Source: Amaurobius ferox
Lineage: Eukaryota; Arthropoda; Arachnida; Araneae; Amaurobiidae
Direction of reading: 5' to 3'
NCBI GenBank assembly: GCA_951213105.1
Contig: OX578153.1
Location: 57,334,520-57,398,519 of the forward strand
DNA: 64,000 nucleotides
The notes below the pieces were generated by a model, which did no database searches, was not told the origin of the DNA, and was given only the letters and a program-made list of their open reading frames with translations. This document shows, in pieces, positions 44,870 through 57,058 of this stretch (positions within the stretch are counted from its first letter, which is position 1; each line of letters begins with the position of its first letter). Both the position numbers and the translations under genes were made by a program.

Positions 44870-46370
44870 ATAAACTCTTTTTGACAATTTGCATATAAAG
44901 TATCGTCCGTATCTATTCTGCTTATAATAAATAGTTTTTGACAATTTGCATATAAAGTATCGTCCCGTATTTATTCTGTTTATGATAGATTATTTTTAAC
45001 TATTTGCATATAAAGTACCGTAAAGTATCGTCCCGTATTTATTCTGTTTATGATAGATTATTTATAACTATTTGCATATAAAGTATCGTCCCGTATTTAT
45101 TCTGTTTATGATAGATTATTTATAACTATTTGCACATAAAGTATCGTCACGAATTTACTCTGTTTAAGATAGATTATTTATAACTATTTGCATATAAAGT
45201 ATCGTCCCGTATTTATTCTGTTTATGATAGATTATTTTTAACTATTTGCATATAAAGTATCGTTCAGTATTTATTCTGTTCATAATAGATTATTTTTAAC
45301 TATTTGCATATAAAGTATTGTCCCGTATTTATTCTGTTTATGATAGATTATTTTTAATTATTTGCATATAAAGTATCGTTCCGTATTTATTCTGTTCATA
45401 ATAGATTATTTTTAACTATTTGCAGATAAAGTAGTATCCCGGATTTATTCTGTTTATGATAGATTATTTTTAACTACTTGCATATAAAGTATCGTTCCGT
45501 ATTTATTCTGTTCATAATAGATTATTTATAACTATTTGCATATAAAGTATGGTCCCGTATTTATTCTGTTTATGATAGATTATTTTTAACTATTTGCATA
45601 TAAAGTATCGTTCCGTATTTATTCTGTTCATAATAGATTATTTTTAACTACTTGCATATAAAGTATTATTCCGTATTAATTCTGTTTATATCAGATTATG
45701 TTTAACTATTTGCATATAAATTATCGTTCCGTATTTATTCTGTTCATAATAGATTATTTATAACTATTTGCATATAAAGTATCGTCCCGTATTTATTCTG
45801 CTTATGATAGATTATTTTTAACTATTTGCATATAAAGTATCGTTCCGTATGTATTCTGTTCATAATAGATTATTTTTAACTTTTTGCATTTAAAGTATTA
45901 TCCAGTATTTATTCTGTTCATAATAGATTATTTATAACTATTTGCATATAAAGTATCGTCCCGTATTTATTCTGTTTGTGATAGATTATTTATAACTATT
46001 TGCATATAAAGTATCGTCCCGTATTTATTCCGTTTATGATACATTATGTATAACTATTTGCATATAAAGTATCGTCTCGTATATATTCTGTTTAAGATAG
46101 ATTATTTATAACTATTTTCATATAAAGTATTATCCCGTATTTATTCTGTTTATGATATATTATTTTTAACTATTTGCATATAAAGTATCGTTCCGTATTT
46201 ATTCTGTTCATAATAGATTATTTTTAACTATTTGCATATGAAATATAATCCCGTATTTATTCTGTTTATTATAGATTATTTTTAACTATTTGCATATAAA
46301 GTATCGCCCAGTATTTATTCTATTTGTGATAGATATTTTTAACTATTTGCATATAAAATATCGTCCCGTC
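44870..46370. repeat. 58-bp satellite with octamer motif, part 1
   Basis: About 26 units of the type TATCGTCCCGTATTTATTCT + GTTTATGATAGATTATTTTT + AACTATTTGCATATAAAG. Most units carry ATTTGCAT, followed by ATATAAAG. Two unit versions, one with GTCCCG...TTTATGATAG and one with GTTCCG...TTCATAATAG, often alternate between 45230 and 45880, a partial 116-bp higher-order repeat. Confidence 0.95.
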
Positions 46371-46376
46371 TTTTTT

Positions 46377-47673
46377 AACACTTTACAACAAAGTTGAAAA
46401 GTGTTTATGACTTTGTTCATTCTGTCTGTCTGTCTGTCTGTCCGTTAGCACGATAACTGCCGTAAAAATGACTTAATCAAAATGAAATTTTAGTATGTTG
46501 TTCAGACGGTCTATAGGACCTATGGGAATATAAATGAATAATATCACCCAATTAGTTTTGGATTGAATCCGGGTTGAAAAAATGGAATACATTGAGCCCT
46601 ATGGGACCTAATTTTTCAAGCATTTTTTAAGCGGATTTAAAATTCACAAATTGCTCCGAAAATTTTAGGCAATATTCAAATTGTTCCATAAAATATATAA
46701 AAAAAATTAAGCGAAATATATTCAGTTGTTTTTTAAATAAAAATTAAAATAATAATAACACCTCTTATATGAAGCGATCACGTGTCCATGATATGAAACG
46801 ATCACATGACCCACTTTAAAATGATATATGGCATCCATCTTGTGTCAAAATCGTGATTTTTAAAGTTCTTTTTAATTCATATTGAGTGTTGTATCCGTCC
46901 TAAAACTACTTTATTTTTGCCTAAATTCTGTGCATCTACATACTGAAACAACGCAATGACAATATATTTCAGTTCAAATGCTCTTTCAAATTTGATTATT
47001 TCTACTATTAAGCCTATTTTTCACCTATGTAAAATGTAAACTGCAAAATATGTAGAATGAGTTGTATTAGAATCGCTGTAATTCTTTAACACAAAATCAT
47101 TTAGTCCATGGAGTCTGCTTAGCTGATATGAATGAAATATTCATTATTTTAAAAAGAGAAGGACGATATTTTTCGATGAAGTTTTACGCATAGAGTTTAC
47201 TTACTTGCAGCTCAATGGTCTTAATTTTTAAATAAAATAAATTATTATAGTATTGTGATGAATGACATGAATGGGGGAATTATTTATGAATGAAATGTTG
47301 CTTTTATAGAGAGAGCCAGACGTGTTAATTTTTTATGACGTCATTTGAATGGATTTCAGTTGTTTTCGATGAAGTTTTCAAATATAATAAATTATCGTAG
47401 TATTATGATAATTCTAAAATTATTACCGAGGAATGTATCTCATTTTAGAGATGTTTAAACCAGGCAATTTATACTTTAATGCCGTCATTTGAATGAAGTT
47501 AATTTTTATCGATGAAGGTTTAAGGTTTCAAATATAGTAAATTAATGTAGTATTGTGATAAGTTTTAAAATATTACCGAGGAATGTATTGCATTTTAGAC
47601 ATGTTTAAATAAAATTGCATTGAAGTTGGAAAGTGTTTCATAATCAATGCTTTAAGCATGATTGATCTTTCTT
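46377..47673 (-). mobile_element. Family C hairpin-ended repeat, copy 3, nested in satellite
   Basis: On the minus strand: 5' AAGAAAGATCAATCATGC (47673), then AACACTTTCCAACTTCAATG. The interior holds an apparent tandem duplication near 47280-47600. Then the CAGA microsatellite (46424-46442) and the terminal hairpin AACACTTT...AAAGTTGTAAAGTGTT (46377-46405). The satellite is broken at the CCGTATTTATTCTG segment, giving CCGTC|TTTT on one side and CTT|GTTCTG on the other. Complete, longer than the other copies. Confidence 0.85.
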
Positions 47674-47855
47674 GTTCTGTTTATGATAGGTAATTTTTAA
47701 CTATTTGCATCTAAAGTATCGTCCTGTGTTTATTCTGTTTATAATAGATTATTTTTAACTATTTTCATATAAAATATCGTCCCGTATTTATTCTGTTTAT
47801 GATAGATTTTTTCTAACTATTTGTATATAAAGTATCGTCCCTTATTTATTATTTT
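47674..47855. repeat. 58-bp satellite, part 2
   Basis: Three more units continue the array after the family C insertion (for example CTATTTGCATCTAAAGTATC at about 47700). Confidence 0.92.
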
Positions 47856-48480
47856 TCTAACTAGGGGGCTCTGTCCTCTCCTCGCTGGGTTCGGGCAACC
47901 CCTTTCCGGAGGCTTCGCCTCCTACACGCTGCACTCTCAGAACCCGCTTCATATCTATCTTTCCTAAAAATTCTGCTTTCAAAAATCTCTTTTCTATCTC
48001 TGCCTATTTTCCGCAGGAGGGAAAAGCAGGGATTTTTCTTAGCCCAGGGAATCCAAAAACTGAATTCCTCGATCATGAGCTCGCTTCGCGAGTTATTTCA
48101 TGCCAAACTAAAGTTTAAATCGATGCTCGGTTTATTTCATCGTGTTACCCTATTATTTCTCTATAAATGTGCCAAATTTTATAATTTTGTATGCTATAAT
48201 TTTTACGGTACGGGGCAGAGAAATCCCTAGACGTGCCGATACGAAAAAAAAGTTCACTTTTGAAGTGCATAAAAAGGAAAATACCTCAAAAACTACATCG
48301 AAATTAAAAAAAGGGGCTCCGTCCCGCCTGCAAAACTTTACCCATGTAGGTATACCCCTGCAAAAATTCGTGGTCTTGCTATTATTAGTCTATCCAGGAC
48401 GCGAACTCACAGCACAAATATTTTGTCTTTGAATTTGACATTAAATATTTCTCAAACTACAATATATATATATATATATA
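47856..48480. other. Unclassified repeat-like block
   Basis: 47865-47960 is GC-rich (GGGGGCTCTGTCCTC, GGAGGCTTCGCCTCC) and contains small perfect palindromes, including CTCGC-TTC-GCGAG at 48080-48092. 48160-48230 (CTATAAATGTGCCAAATTTT ... TTTTTACGGTACGGGGCAGAG) is repeated in diverged form at 48515-48580. A short TA tract lies at 48463-48480. Looks like a transposable element, but no ends or coding part could be set. Confidence 0.4.
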
Positions 48481-49287
48481 AAACCAGTTTATTTTAGCAT
48501 ATTCCCCAAAGCTTTTTCTACAAATGTACCAAATTTCATACTTTTATATGTAATCGTTTTTGCGGTACGAAGCAAAGAATTTCGAGAAACGAAATTCAAG
48601 AAAATGGTACTTTCAATCTTTTGATTCCATTGTTCATCGACTCCTGCCTAATAGCTTTTAGCAATATGTTCGAAATTATTTGCGAACCACCCTTTGTTAA
48701 ATCACAATTAGTTTGCACATTTCCGACAGAGCTAATTCATTCGGATCTAATTACGTGGATGAAAATTGCAGTTTTATGTAATCTTTCTACCAATCTATAG
48801 ATTGTTGTAGAATAATCGAAAAATATGTGATATATGCAAATCAAGATGGCTTTAATCACATGAATTTAGATTCTTTAACATTGCGCCCAAAAGCTCTTTA
48901 ATCTTACAATTAAAATTTCCGCACATTTCCTCGACTGTGATCCGATTCAACAGTTTTATCTCATTAAGCTAATTTGAAATTTAACTAAATTAAATTGAGA
49001 TTAGGCAAATTCCCGAATCGAGCGTTCAATTTCCGAAGTATAAATAGGTTTTTAATTGGGATTGAGCCAATACCAGGCTAACAATGAGTTTAGAACACAA
49101 GAGAATTTAGAACTTTTATCGTGAACCGTCATTTCACAATTCAGCAAAGACTCAGTGTTGTTTGGATGAGAAAGAAGATAATATTGTGAGCATTTATTAT
49201 AATATTGGCATATTCTTTTCTTTAAATATGCTCAATGAAATATGTGAAATTTACTTAACACGAAATTTCAATGGGACAAAAAATAAC
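48481..49287. other. AT-rich spacer
   Basis: Apart from the duplicated block at 48515-48580, nothing supported. Confidence 0.35.
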
Positions 49288-50314
49288 AAGAAAGATTAAT
49301 CATGTATTAAGCACTGATTTTGAAACACTTTCCAACTGAAATGCAATTTTCTTGAAGCACCTTCTTTAAGATATTTTTAAAATTATCACAGTACAATAAT
49401 TTACTTTACTTGGAAAAGTAAAAGTTCATCAAAAAGGCAATGCTATGAAATCGTCTGCTTCTCTATGAAAAATCAATGAAAATTTCATTCATATCAATTA
49501 TAATTCAGACTCCAGAGCTAAATAATTTTGAGTTAAAAAAATTCAGCAATTCTTATACAACTTATCTTACAATTGATTTGTTTACATTCTGCATGCGTTA
49601 AAATTAGGCGTCGTTGTAGAAATAATCAAAGTTTAACGATCATTTGAAATAAAAAATATTGTAATTGCGTAGGCACATAATTTAAATATACAGATAATAT
49701 GCAAAAATGAAGCAGTTTTAGGACGGATGCAACAATAAATATAAATATAAGTGTTCCTTAAATATCACGATTTTTACTAAGTGAACAAAAAATGAATGCC
49801 ATATTTTATTTTGCAATGCGTCACGTGATCTCTTCATATAATATGGGTGCAATTATTATTTCAATTTTTATTTAAAAAACTACTTCACATATTTTGATTA
49901 AATTTTTTTACACATTTTACGTGATAACTTGAATATTTCCTAAAAATTTTAAAACAATTTGTGAATAAGCGTTCATTCAATAAGCAATAATAAGCAATTC
50001 AATAAGCAATCATAGTTTACCACTCTTAAAAAATGTTTGAAAAATAAGCAATTCATAGTTTACCACTCTTAAAAAATGTTTGAAAAATTAAGTCCCATAA
50101 GGTTCAATGCATTTCATTTTTTCAACACGGGTTAAATCTAAAACTAATTTTGTGATATCATACTTTTACATTCCCATATGTCCCACAGACCGTCTCAACA
50201 AAATATTAAAATTTCATTTTGATAAAGTAATTTTTACGGCAATTATCTTGTGAACGGACAGATAGATAGAACGAACAAAGTCATAAACACTTTACAACTA
50301 TGTTGGAAAGTGTT
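49288..50314 (+). mobile_element. Family C hairpin-ended repeat, copy 4
   Basis: 5' AAGAAAGATTAATCATG, then AACACTTTCCAACTGAAATG; 3' hairpin AACACTTTACAAC...GTTGGAAAGTGTT (50287-50314). A short block around AAGCAATTCATAGTTTACCA is duplicated at about 49990-50080. CAGATAGATAGA near 50258 stands where other copies have CAGACA. Confidence 0.83.
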
Positions 50315-50814
50315 AAAAGTGTATAAATTTCCGTTTTGTACAGCTATCCTTACAGTATTTGATGGTTTATAAGAAAATGGATTGCTGGAAATTTCAAAAT
50401 TCAATTTATGGCCATGTTAACAACAGCTTTCCAGGCAGATTCTAAAAAGCAAAAGCGCATGTTTTTGAGTTAATTGCAACCCATCTTACAAATTTTTCAT
50501 TATTAATAATTCTAGAAAATTATATCGGAGAAAAACAGCTTGAATGTTTTTATGTTGATTGTAGGGCTGACTGGTATACAAGCCCCACTTCTTTAAATCT
50601 TAGTTTAAATCATCATTTTTTTTTAATTTAAAACATTTTCTGAATTAAATTATGATCTTTTTATCTGAAACATCTTTTGGTTTAAACTATGATAAAAAAA
50701 ATTTCCAACCCTGGTCACCCAAAAATTAATTTCTCGAAACTAGTAAGACGCAGGGCATAATACAAATGTTTAAAAAAGGTCAGTTTGTCTAAAAAAGTCA
50801 ATGTAATGGCTATA
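50315..50814. other. AT-rich spacer
   Basis: Nothing recognised. Confidence 0.35.
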
Positions 50815-51288
50815 CAGGGTGATTAAACAAAAATGGGTCAAATTTTACGAGGTGGTGGTATACACCAAACCAAGCATTTTCGTCATAGTTTACCGGGTCG
50901 GAAATGAAACATAAAGGCGCCAGCTGGCGTTTAATGGTGAAACCGATGAGGTGAGGTGAAACCACAAAAATGACTTAGTTATAAAATGATATTTAATAAA
51001 CAATAATTACATCAATGGCTCAAAAGGGTAATGGCCAACCTGAATGCACGTCTCAGCGGCGATGGAGGGATTGATGAACTCTCTCGAACAGACCAGGCAT
51101 GTCGCGCACTTCGGCAGCAGCGGTCGAAATTCTCTCGATGTTCCTCTTCAGATTCAAGGGAAGTCTTATAGACGCCCTGTAACGCCTTTACGATTCATTT
51201 TCGACCCAATAAACTATGACGAAAAATGCTTGGTTTGGTGTATACTCCCATCTCGTAAAGTTTGGCCAATCTTTTTTTAATCAACCTG
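50815..51288. mobile_element. MITE with about 110-bp inverted repeats
   Basis: 474 bp between TA dinucleotides (50813-50814 and 51289-51290). Left end CAGGGTGATTAAACAAAAAT and right end, inverted, CAGGTTGATTAAAAAAAGAT. The arms also share GTATACACCAAACCAAGCAT and TTCGTCATAGTTTA and run for about 110 bp. The small GC-richer interior has no usable frame. Probably a deletion derivative of a Tc1/mariner transposon; its first 10 bases match the start of the 2192-4041 element, the rest does not. Confidence 0.85.
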
Positions 51289-52154
51289 TATATCAGATTA
51301 TCAAAGAAGTAATATGACCGGCAACATGACCATTCGCTTGTAAACCATCACGTATGCTTTGATTTTCAGGGCGGTAAATAGTTCTGTAGCAGAATTCCGT
51401 TTTGAACATATTCTATTTCACACAAACTTCACTGTAATTGTTTTATGTTTAATTTCGTGAAATAAAAATGATTCAGCTTACTTGAATATTATAAATAGCA
51501 AAATACACTGTGAGTTTGAGTAGAAAAACATTTACGTCAGAAATTTACTTTCTCATATTATTGATTAAAACATGATTGCTTTCCTAAAAAAAAATCGAAA
51601 AAGTTGCCGAACACTTTTAAAGGTAGTCGTTCTCTTTGCCTGCGTGTGTTTTGTGTTCAGTTTTAATTGCAACAAATATACGTATCACTCTAAAAGGTTA
51701 TTTGTAGATATAGTATTCACAAAACAGACACGATCATGTTCTCAAATCGTATTTCTATTAGCGTGAGGTGATATTTTTCTGCATTCAATTATGGGATATA
51801 TAAACAAAAGTAAAAAATGCATTATTACAAAACATTTATTACATTTATAGTGTTGGACCTATTTATACACAAATTCCAATTTTCTATTTTCCTTTGCAAA
51901 CACATCACGGATATTTTCTTGGAAATTAGAGTTCTTTCTTATATTTGCAAAAAGTTCTTTTTTCTAATATTTGAAGACAACTAAAATACAACAAACGTTT
52001 GTATCTGTGCCGCTAGATGAAAGCATCATTACATATAAGTAAGCAATTGGTAAATTGCATATGATTAGCATTATTTCGTGCCAATTAAACTCGAAAAATT
52101 GAAATAATAACTAATTATATATGTATTTGGAGTTTAATTTCATTTATTAATATA
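51289..52154. other. AT-rich spacer
   Basis: The 64-codon frame at 51572-51766 has a hydrophobic stretch (VVVLFACVCFVFSF) but no supporting context. Nothing else. Confidence 0.35.
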
Positions 52155-53070
52155 ACACCTCACTCAATAAGTCTCCTGTCTGACACATATACGGCAACAC
52201 TGTTGACAGACCCATATGATTTCTGGATAGTACTAACCTTCAAACGACACGTGTCAAAATTTAATGACATTCTGACAATTAGTTAATAGGTTACAGTGGT
52301 TTTAGTGACCCCAGTTTTGTAATTTTCAAAACAATGGATAAAAAAGAATTTCGTGTGTTGATTAAAAATTGTGTTTTGGGGAAAAATACTGTTGAAGCCA
52401 AACAGTGGCTTGATAAGCGTTATGGAGACTCTGCACCAGGGAAATCAACTATATTATTGACTGGTATGCTGAATTTAAACGCGGTTGTACAAACACCGAT
52501 GATGCTGAACACTCTTGGTTGCTCAAAATCGGCAGTTGTTACGGAAAACATAAAAAAAGTCTACAAAATAGATTTGAAAGACCATAAAGTGAAGTTGCGT
52601 GAGATAGCTGACACCTTAAAGATATCAGAAGGTAGAGCGTTTACAATTTGACACGAAAATTTGAGCATGCGTAAGTTGCTTTCGAAGTGGGTGCCGCGTT
52701 TGCTCACACCGGACCAAAAACAACAACGCGTCGACGATTCAGAGCGCTGTTTGGAGCTGTTCAAGCGAGATACGAAGGATTTCTTGCGTCGGTCTGACCA
52801 CTCTGACCCCCAGCGATTACTGGCTTTTTGCAGACATCAAAAAGATGCTCCAGGGAAAGAAATTTGGCTCAAATGAAGAAGTGATTGCCGAAACTGAGGC
52901 CTCTTTTGAGAGCAAAGACAAATCGTTCTACAAAAAAGGTATCGAAAAGTTAGAGGAGCGTTGGAATGAATTTATCATTCTTGAGGGAGAGTATGTTGAT
53001 GAATAAAGTCGAATTTCTAAAAAAAAAAATGTTTTTCTTAGTTAGACGGGAGACTTATTGAGTGATGTAG
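52155..53070 (+). mobile_element. Mos1-like mariner, internal deletion derivative
   Basis: 916 bp flanked by TA (52153-52154 and 53071-53072). The inverted repeats share CACTCAATAAGTCTCC(T/C)GTCT. Typical mariners of this kind are about 1.3 kb; the missing part corresponds to the middle of the transposase. Confidence 0.9.
52334..53005 (+). pseudogene. Mos1-like mariner transposase, catalytic core deleted
   Basis: Starts MDKKEFRVLIKNCVL, the N-terminal DNA-binding start of mariner transposases of the Mos1 type. One extra base near 52455 and another near 52510 put a short stretch out of frame between them; the original frame reads DWYAEFKRG and TNTDDAEHSG. A stop at 52649-52651 and a frame change follow; at 52661 it resumes as MRKLLSKWVPRLLTPDQKQ and RVDDSERCLELF. 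After KDFLRR the sequence jumps to SDYWLFADIKKMLQGKKFG, which belongs near the third catalytic Asp, so the segment with the first two catalytic Asp residues is gone. The C terminus is intact (FYKKGIEKLEERWNE, GEYVDE, stop at 53003-53005). Confidence 0.92.
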
Positions 53071-54130
53071 TATTTCTAGGTGAAAACACAAATTTTCAGA
53101 TTATAAAAATGGCGAACATGGATTTCATTATGGAGCCGGTACGAAGCAATGTTCTTATCGTTTTCGACGTAGACCCCGGCTGGCAGTTATATCATAAGCA
53201 CGCCAAGAGACACCAATGATCTTTAATCACCGTTTTGCGAATTCAAATTCTGTTAGTATTTTGGAGAGGAAGAAATAATAAAATTTTAAATATTTTGATT
53301 TGCTTTTAAACTGTAGATAAATAATGCTTACATTACTTCTGTGGATCACACGTCACTGCGTATTTCACAATATACTTTTATCGTATTACGTTCTCTAAGT
53401 CTAAGTGTACGTCGATCCACTTGTATACCCTTTGTGGAAAAATCTCGTAAAATCGAAGTAACTATTGAAAATTTTAATCCTAACTAGGAAACTCTATTTG
53501 TTTCCAAAAGTTGCCGAAAGTTGTCAAATCTGTGATATTTTGCTAAATTTGTCTCCAAGTCAAGCGACTTAGACATTTAAATAAAAAGAAACATGCTTGC
53601 TTCTAAATGTTTTTCCTCTTGGATGCCTGAAATGTCTTCACGGCATTTTGCATATCATCGAGGAAAAGCGACATTAACAGGTAACCAATTTTTCTATTTA
53701 AAGTTCCAGGTTGTTTGATCTTGGAGACAAATTTGACGAAATGTCACTATAAGTGCTTTTGCTGTTATTGTTGGTATCAGCTATTCCATACTGATGAATT
53801 CATAATAAATGTGAAACGTGTTCATGTATACTGTTATCTGCGATGGAAGTGCAATTCCAATTTAGAGAATGCTGCCATAGTATGATAAATGTATAGTCAA
53901 CACAAGAAACTGATAGTTTAAAATTCGGAATGCATACAAAAAGTATTAAAATGATATGTATGAAAACAAATTAACTGAATGCATTATATTTATCGATTCA
54001 CAAACCTATTGCTAGCTTATATATTTTTGAAAGCATTAACACATTTGTTGAACGAATAAATTTCCAACGAAAGGTACACTTTCCTTTAACTCTATTACTG
54101 ATCATGGCCGAAATTAGGGCCACCCATAGA
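53071..54130. other. Spacer with an LTR-like fragment
   Basis: 53480-53650 shares CTTCTAAATGT...TTTTTCCTC and GTCAAATCTG-type stretches with 13073-13511 and 40440-40500, suggesting a decayed LTR-family fragment. 53090-53230 is GC-richer but unrecognised. Confidence 0.35.
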
Positions 54131-54970
54131 AATTGTAGGCATCCTAAAAGCATTTATTATGAGCCCCCTTCCATATTTAATATTTCCCTCTTTGTAAGTT
54201 TTCATATCTTTTCTTCCGCCTTCCAAAATTGTCTCCGTGTCTACGTGGAGTATGGACACTTTAAATTTTTAGGTCTGAAAGTCCATCTGCGAAGCAGTGG
54301 ATTAGGGGAAGTATGGCACAGTGTCTGTGATTACCACCCCCATGGGGTTCCGGTCTAAATTAGGTGGCACTGTATCAGTTGCATAAACAGCTAGCTTACA
54401 CATTCGAGTACGTCAGGTGCTCTGGGTAGATATAGGAATAAATGTGTTCCTCCCCTTAAAAATATTCAGGGTTCGGTCTCCTTCTGGAGACCGGGCCCCC
54501 CTCTCGAATGGTGTCCACCCCTACTTGAAAACATTAATCACGAGTCACCATTCCATATTTGATTTTTTCATTTTGTCAGTTTTTCATGTCTTCTCTTCTC
54601 TCTAAAATATTGGAGTTTCGAGAGTCAGGCCACTCTCATTCGAGTGGTGTTATTTTCCCCTTACAAACATTTACCATGAAACCCCTCTCCCCTCTCCATA
54701 TCTGATTTTCCCCTCTTTGCAAGTTTTTCATGTCTTCTCTTTCCTAAAAAATTTTGGAGGTTCGGGCTTCTTTTGGAGCCAGAACCCCCCGTCCGAGTGG
54801 TGTACGTCCCCCCCTTAAAAAACATTTATCACAAGCCCCCTTCCATATGTGATTTCCCTCTCTTTTTTGAAGTTTTTTATGTCACCTCTTCTCTAAAAAA
54901 TATTGGGTATCCGAGCCCCGTTTGTATTTCAAGCCCCCACCACTCGAGTGGTGTCCGATCCCTATGGGCA
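54130..54970. repeat. Degenerate roughly 147-bp tandem repeat
   Basis: Units share CATTTATCA(C/T)(G/A)AGCCCCC, TTCCATAT(T/G)TGATTT, a TTTTCATGTCTTCTCTTCTC stretch, then a TTCGGG segment and a CGAGTGGTGT stretch. TCCATAT anchors lie near 54167, 54551, 54699 and 54845. The larger first gap is explained by an inserted SINE fragment. Confidence 0.75.
54290..54430 (+). mobile_element. SINE fragment, copy 6
   Basis: Plus-strand body matching the other SINEs: GATTAGGGGAAGTATGG, GGGGTTCCGGTCTAAATT, GGTGGCACTG, CTTACACATTCGAGTACGTC. Head missing. Lies inside the roughly 147-bp tandem repeat. Confidence 0.7.
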
Positions 54971-56189
54971 GCTCTGCCGAAATGGAAGGAAATATATAAA
55001 GAATATTGAATGTATGAGAAAATCTAGTGAAGACTCGGCCTCTAGATATTTAAAACAAATATTGCACAGCGCTATGTCAGTTTTACATTTTTAGTGGTAT
55101 TTATTTTTTCAAAAGTCATAATTATTTAATCCTCTTACTTCTCAAAATAAAATAAAACTTAATTCGACATCTTCAATTTTCGGAACTGCAAACGAATGGA
55201 AAACTCAATAAAAATTCCCTTTCTACTCCTTTATTTTAAAGAAAGCTGGGAATTCCCAGTACAGGATATGTCAATGTCCTCTTTCGTCAGCCATTTTGAC
55301 GTTGATAAATGACGGAATATTTATTATTCCGTCACCAACAGGTGTGATTTCATCTTTTACAGAAATTTAATTAACCACAATTCGACAGCTGGCAAACTTT
55401 CAGAAATCTGTACAACGTTTCACCATTTTGAAACAAACAGAAGTTTTTAAAAACGACAAATGCTTTCGGTCTGTCATTTTCGGCTTCTTTTAATGGTGTT
55501 TTTTTACAACTTGGGGTTGGTTCTCTGTCGAAAGTTTTGTTGCTCCAACTGGCAACCGGAATAAACGAATTGAAACGTAATCAGAGTTAAATTGCCGGGA
55601 CGTCAATTAGGACTTAAAAATATATTTTGGAGAAAATAAATAAAAAAAACAGAGTAATTGGATTCAAACAACACTATGCAAGTTGTTGAAAAAGGCTGAT
55701 ATAAGTAAGAAGATAGATAAAATTCAAAAGCTTCAATAAAACTGCACATGCAATCTATTATGAATTTGACTTGCATGTCATTTCTTGCAAACGTTATACG
55801 CACACATAGATCTCCTATAATACAGGTTAATTCATGGCCGCCATTTTATAGAGAAATGCCTTGGTGACAAGGAGGGAAAAACAGCGCCAGTCCCTTTGGA
55901 ACGCACCTGTTTTTGGCGGCATTATCGCTGGCTGCGGCGAAAAACGATATTCTCGCATTTATCTCTTCAATAATGTATCAATTTATTTTAATGTTTTTTC
56001 ATTCAGGAATTTAAACATTCAGAAATTATTAGAGCACCTTCCTGTTTATTGCAAATTTTTACCACATTGCTCAATATCAAGTCACTGCGCAGTAGAAGTC
56101 AATGTGCAAGTATGATATAAAATGGCGGATGAGCGACTCTCAACAATCAACAACAACACACACACACACACACACACACATACCAGAGG
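54971..56189. other. Unassigned spacer
   Basis: No feature supported; short frames at 55603-55803 and 55861-56115 show no domain. A CA tract (56155-56180) marks the start of the family B fragment. Confidence 0.35.
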
Positions 56190-56311
56190 AGACTAAAAAT
56201 AATTTGTTTTCAAGAGTTTTCGAAAGTGTAGATCCATCGAAACTTGGAATTCCGATTTTCGACACGATTCCAATACTTTCCCGATACATTACAATGCATT
56301 CTAGGGAAAGT
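56155..56311 (+). mobile_element. Family B 3' end fragment, copy 6
   Basis: CA microsatellite, then GTAGATCCATCGAAACTTGG, GATTTTCGACACGATTCCAA, and the terminal hairpin ACTTTCCCGATACATTACAA + TGCATTCTAGGGAAAGT. The 5' part is absent. Confidence 0.75.
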
Positions 56312-56394
56312 GTGTACTAATTCCCCCGTGGTGAAGGGGCGCCTACGTATCACGTCCACAAGAATTATGGTATATAGTATTAATACACTTCAAT

Positions 56395-56577
56395 CCAAAT
56401 ATACTTCTCAGAAATTTTAATGTCTGACGTATAGGTAAGCAATCACATATGGACTATCTCCATCTTCAGCTAAACCTTAAACTTCGCTTTTCCTAAAATA
56501 ACCTGCATGAAACGGAAACTTTTTCAAGACGGAATATTCTTCCGCTCCCCTGAAATCGTTTAAAGCAGGTTCGACTG
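56395..56577 (-). mobile_element. pogo/Tigger-like transposon end, copy 1
   Basis: Read on the minus strand from 56577: CAGTCGAACCTGCTTTAAAC, then CAGGGGAGCGGAAGAATATT and TTTCCGTTTCATGCAGGTTA. Start and body style resemble Tigger/pogo terminal repeats. The same sequence occurs at 63164 on the plus strand, and homology continues inward for about 180 bp. No opposite end or transposase found. Confidence 0.6.
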
Positions 56578-57058
56578 TATTAATAAAATTCTCAACGTAT
56601 TTTATTTCAGGTCCGCAGAAATGACTGGAAGCATTTCCACAGCTGAAATCTAATTGGGATTCAGTAAGCGTTCTTCGCGGGTGCCATTTCATCAGCCCAA
56701 ATGTCTTCGGCTAGCCCTTTAAATGTTCTAAAGGAACATTTTGTGAATATTCTAGAATGAGGGAGTTCTGGATATTGCCCTAGCATAGGGACTGAGACTC
56801 TTAGTTTCAGTCTGATTCATGGGGAGCCATTACTTTGATTGGACAGATGTATGTGCAATAGGGAATAATAAATGGACGTAATCTGTATCGGATTTGATTG
56901 AATTGTCTCCATTCAAGACAAGATCTAGTCTTTTCCTAAGTGATACAATAATTCTGTAGTAAACTAGAAATTTTGCCAGCGCCTCACACGTTTTCAATGG
57001 TTAGTGGTCATTAAATGTGACACCCTGCGAAAGAATAAAATATTGTGCATTTATTATT
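56578..57058. other. AT-rich spacer
   Basis: Nothing recognised. Confidence 0.35.

Noticed and set aside
44870..46370. Regular 58-bp repeats as a CRISPR array
   Set aside because: The whole unit is conserved, there are no unique spacers, and all surrounding elements are eukaryotic.
48071..48095. CTCGCTTCGCGAG hairpin as a bacterial-type terminator
   Set aside because: No following T run, and a eukaryotic repeat context.
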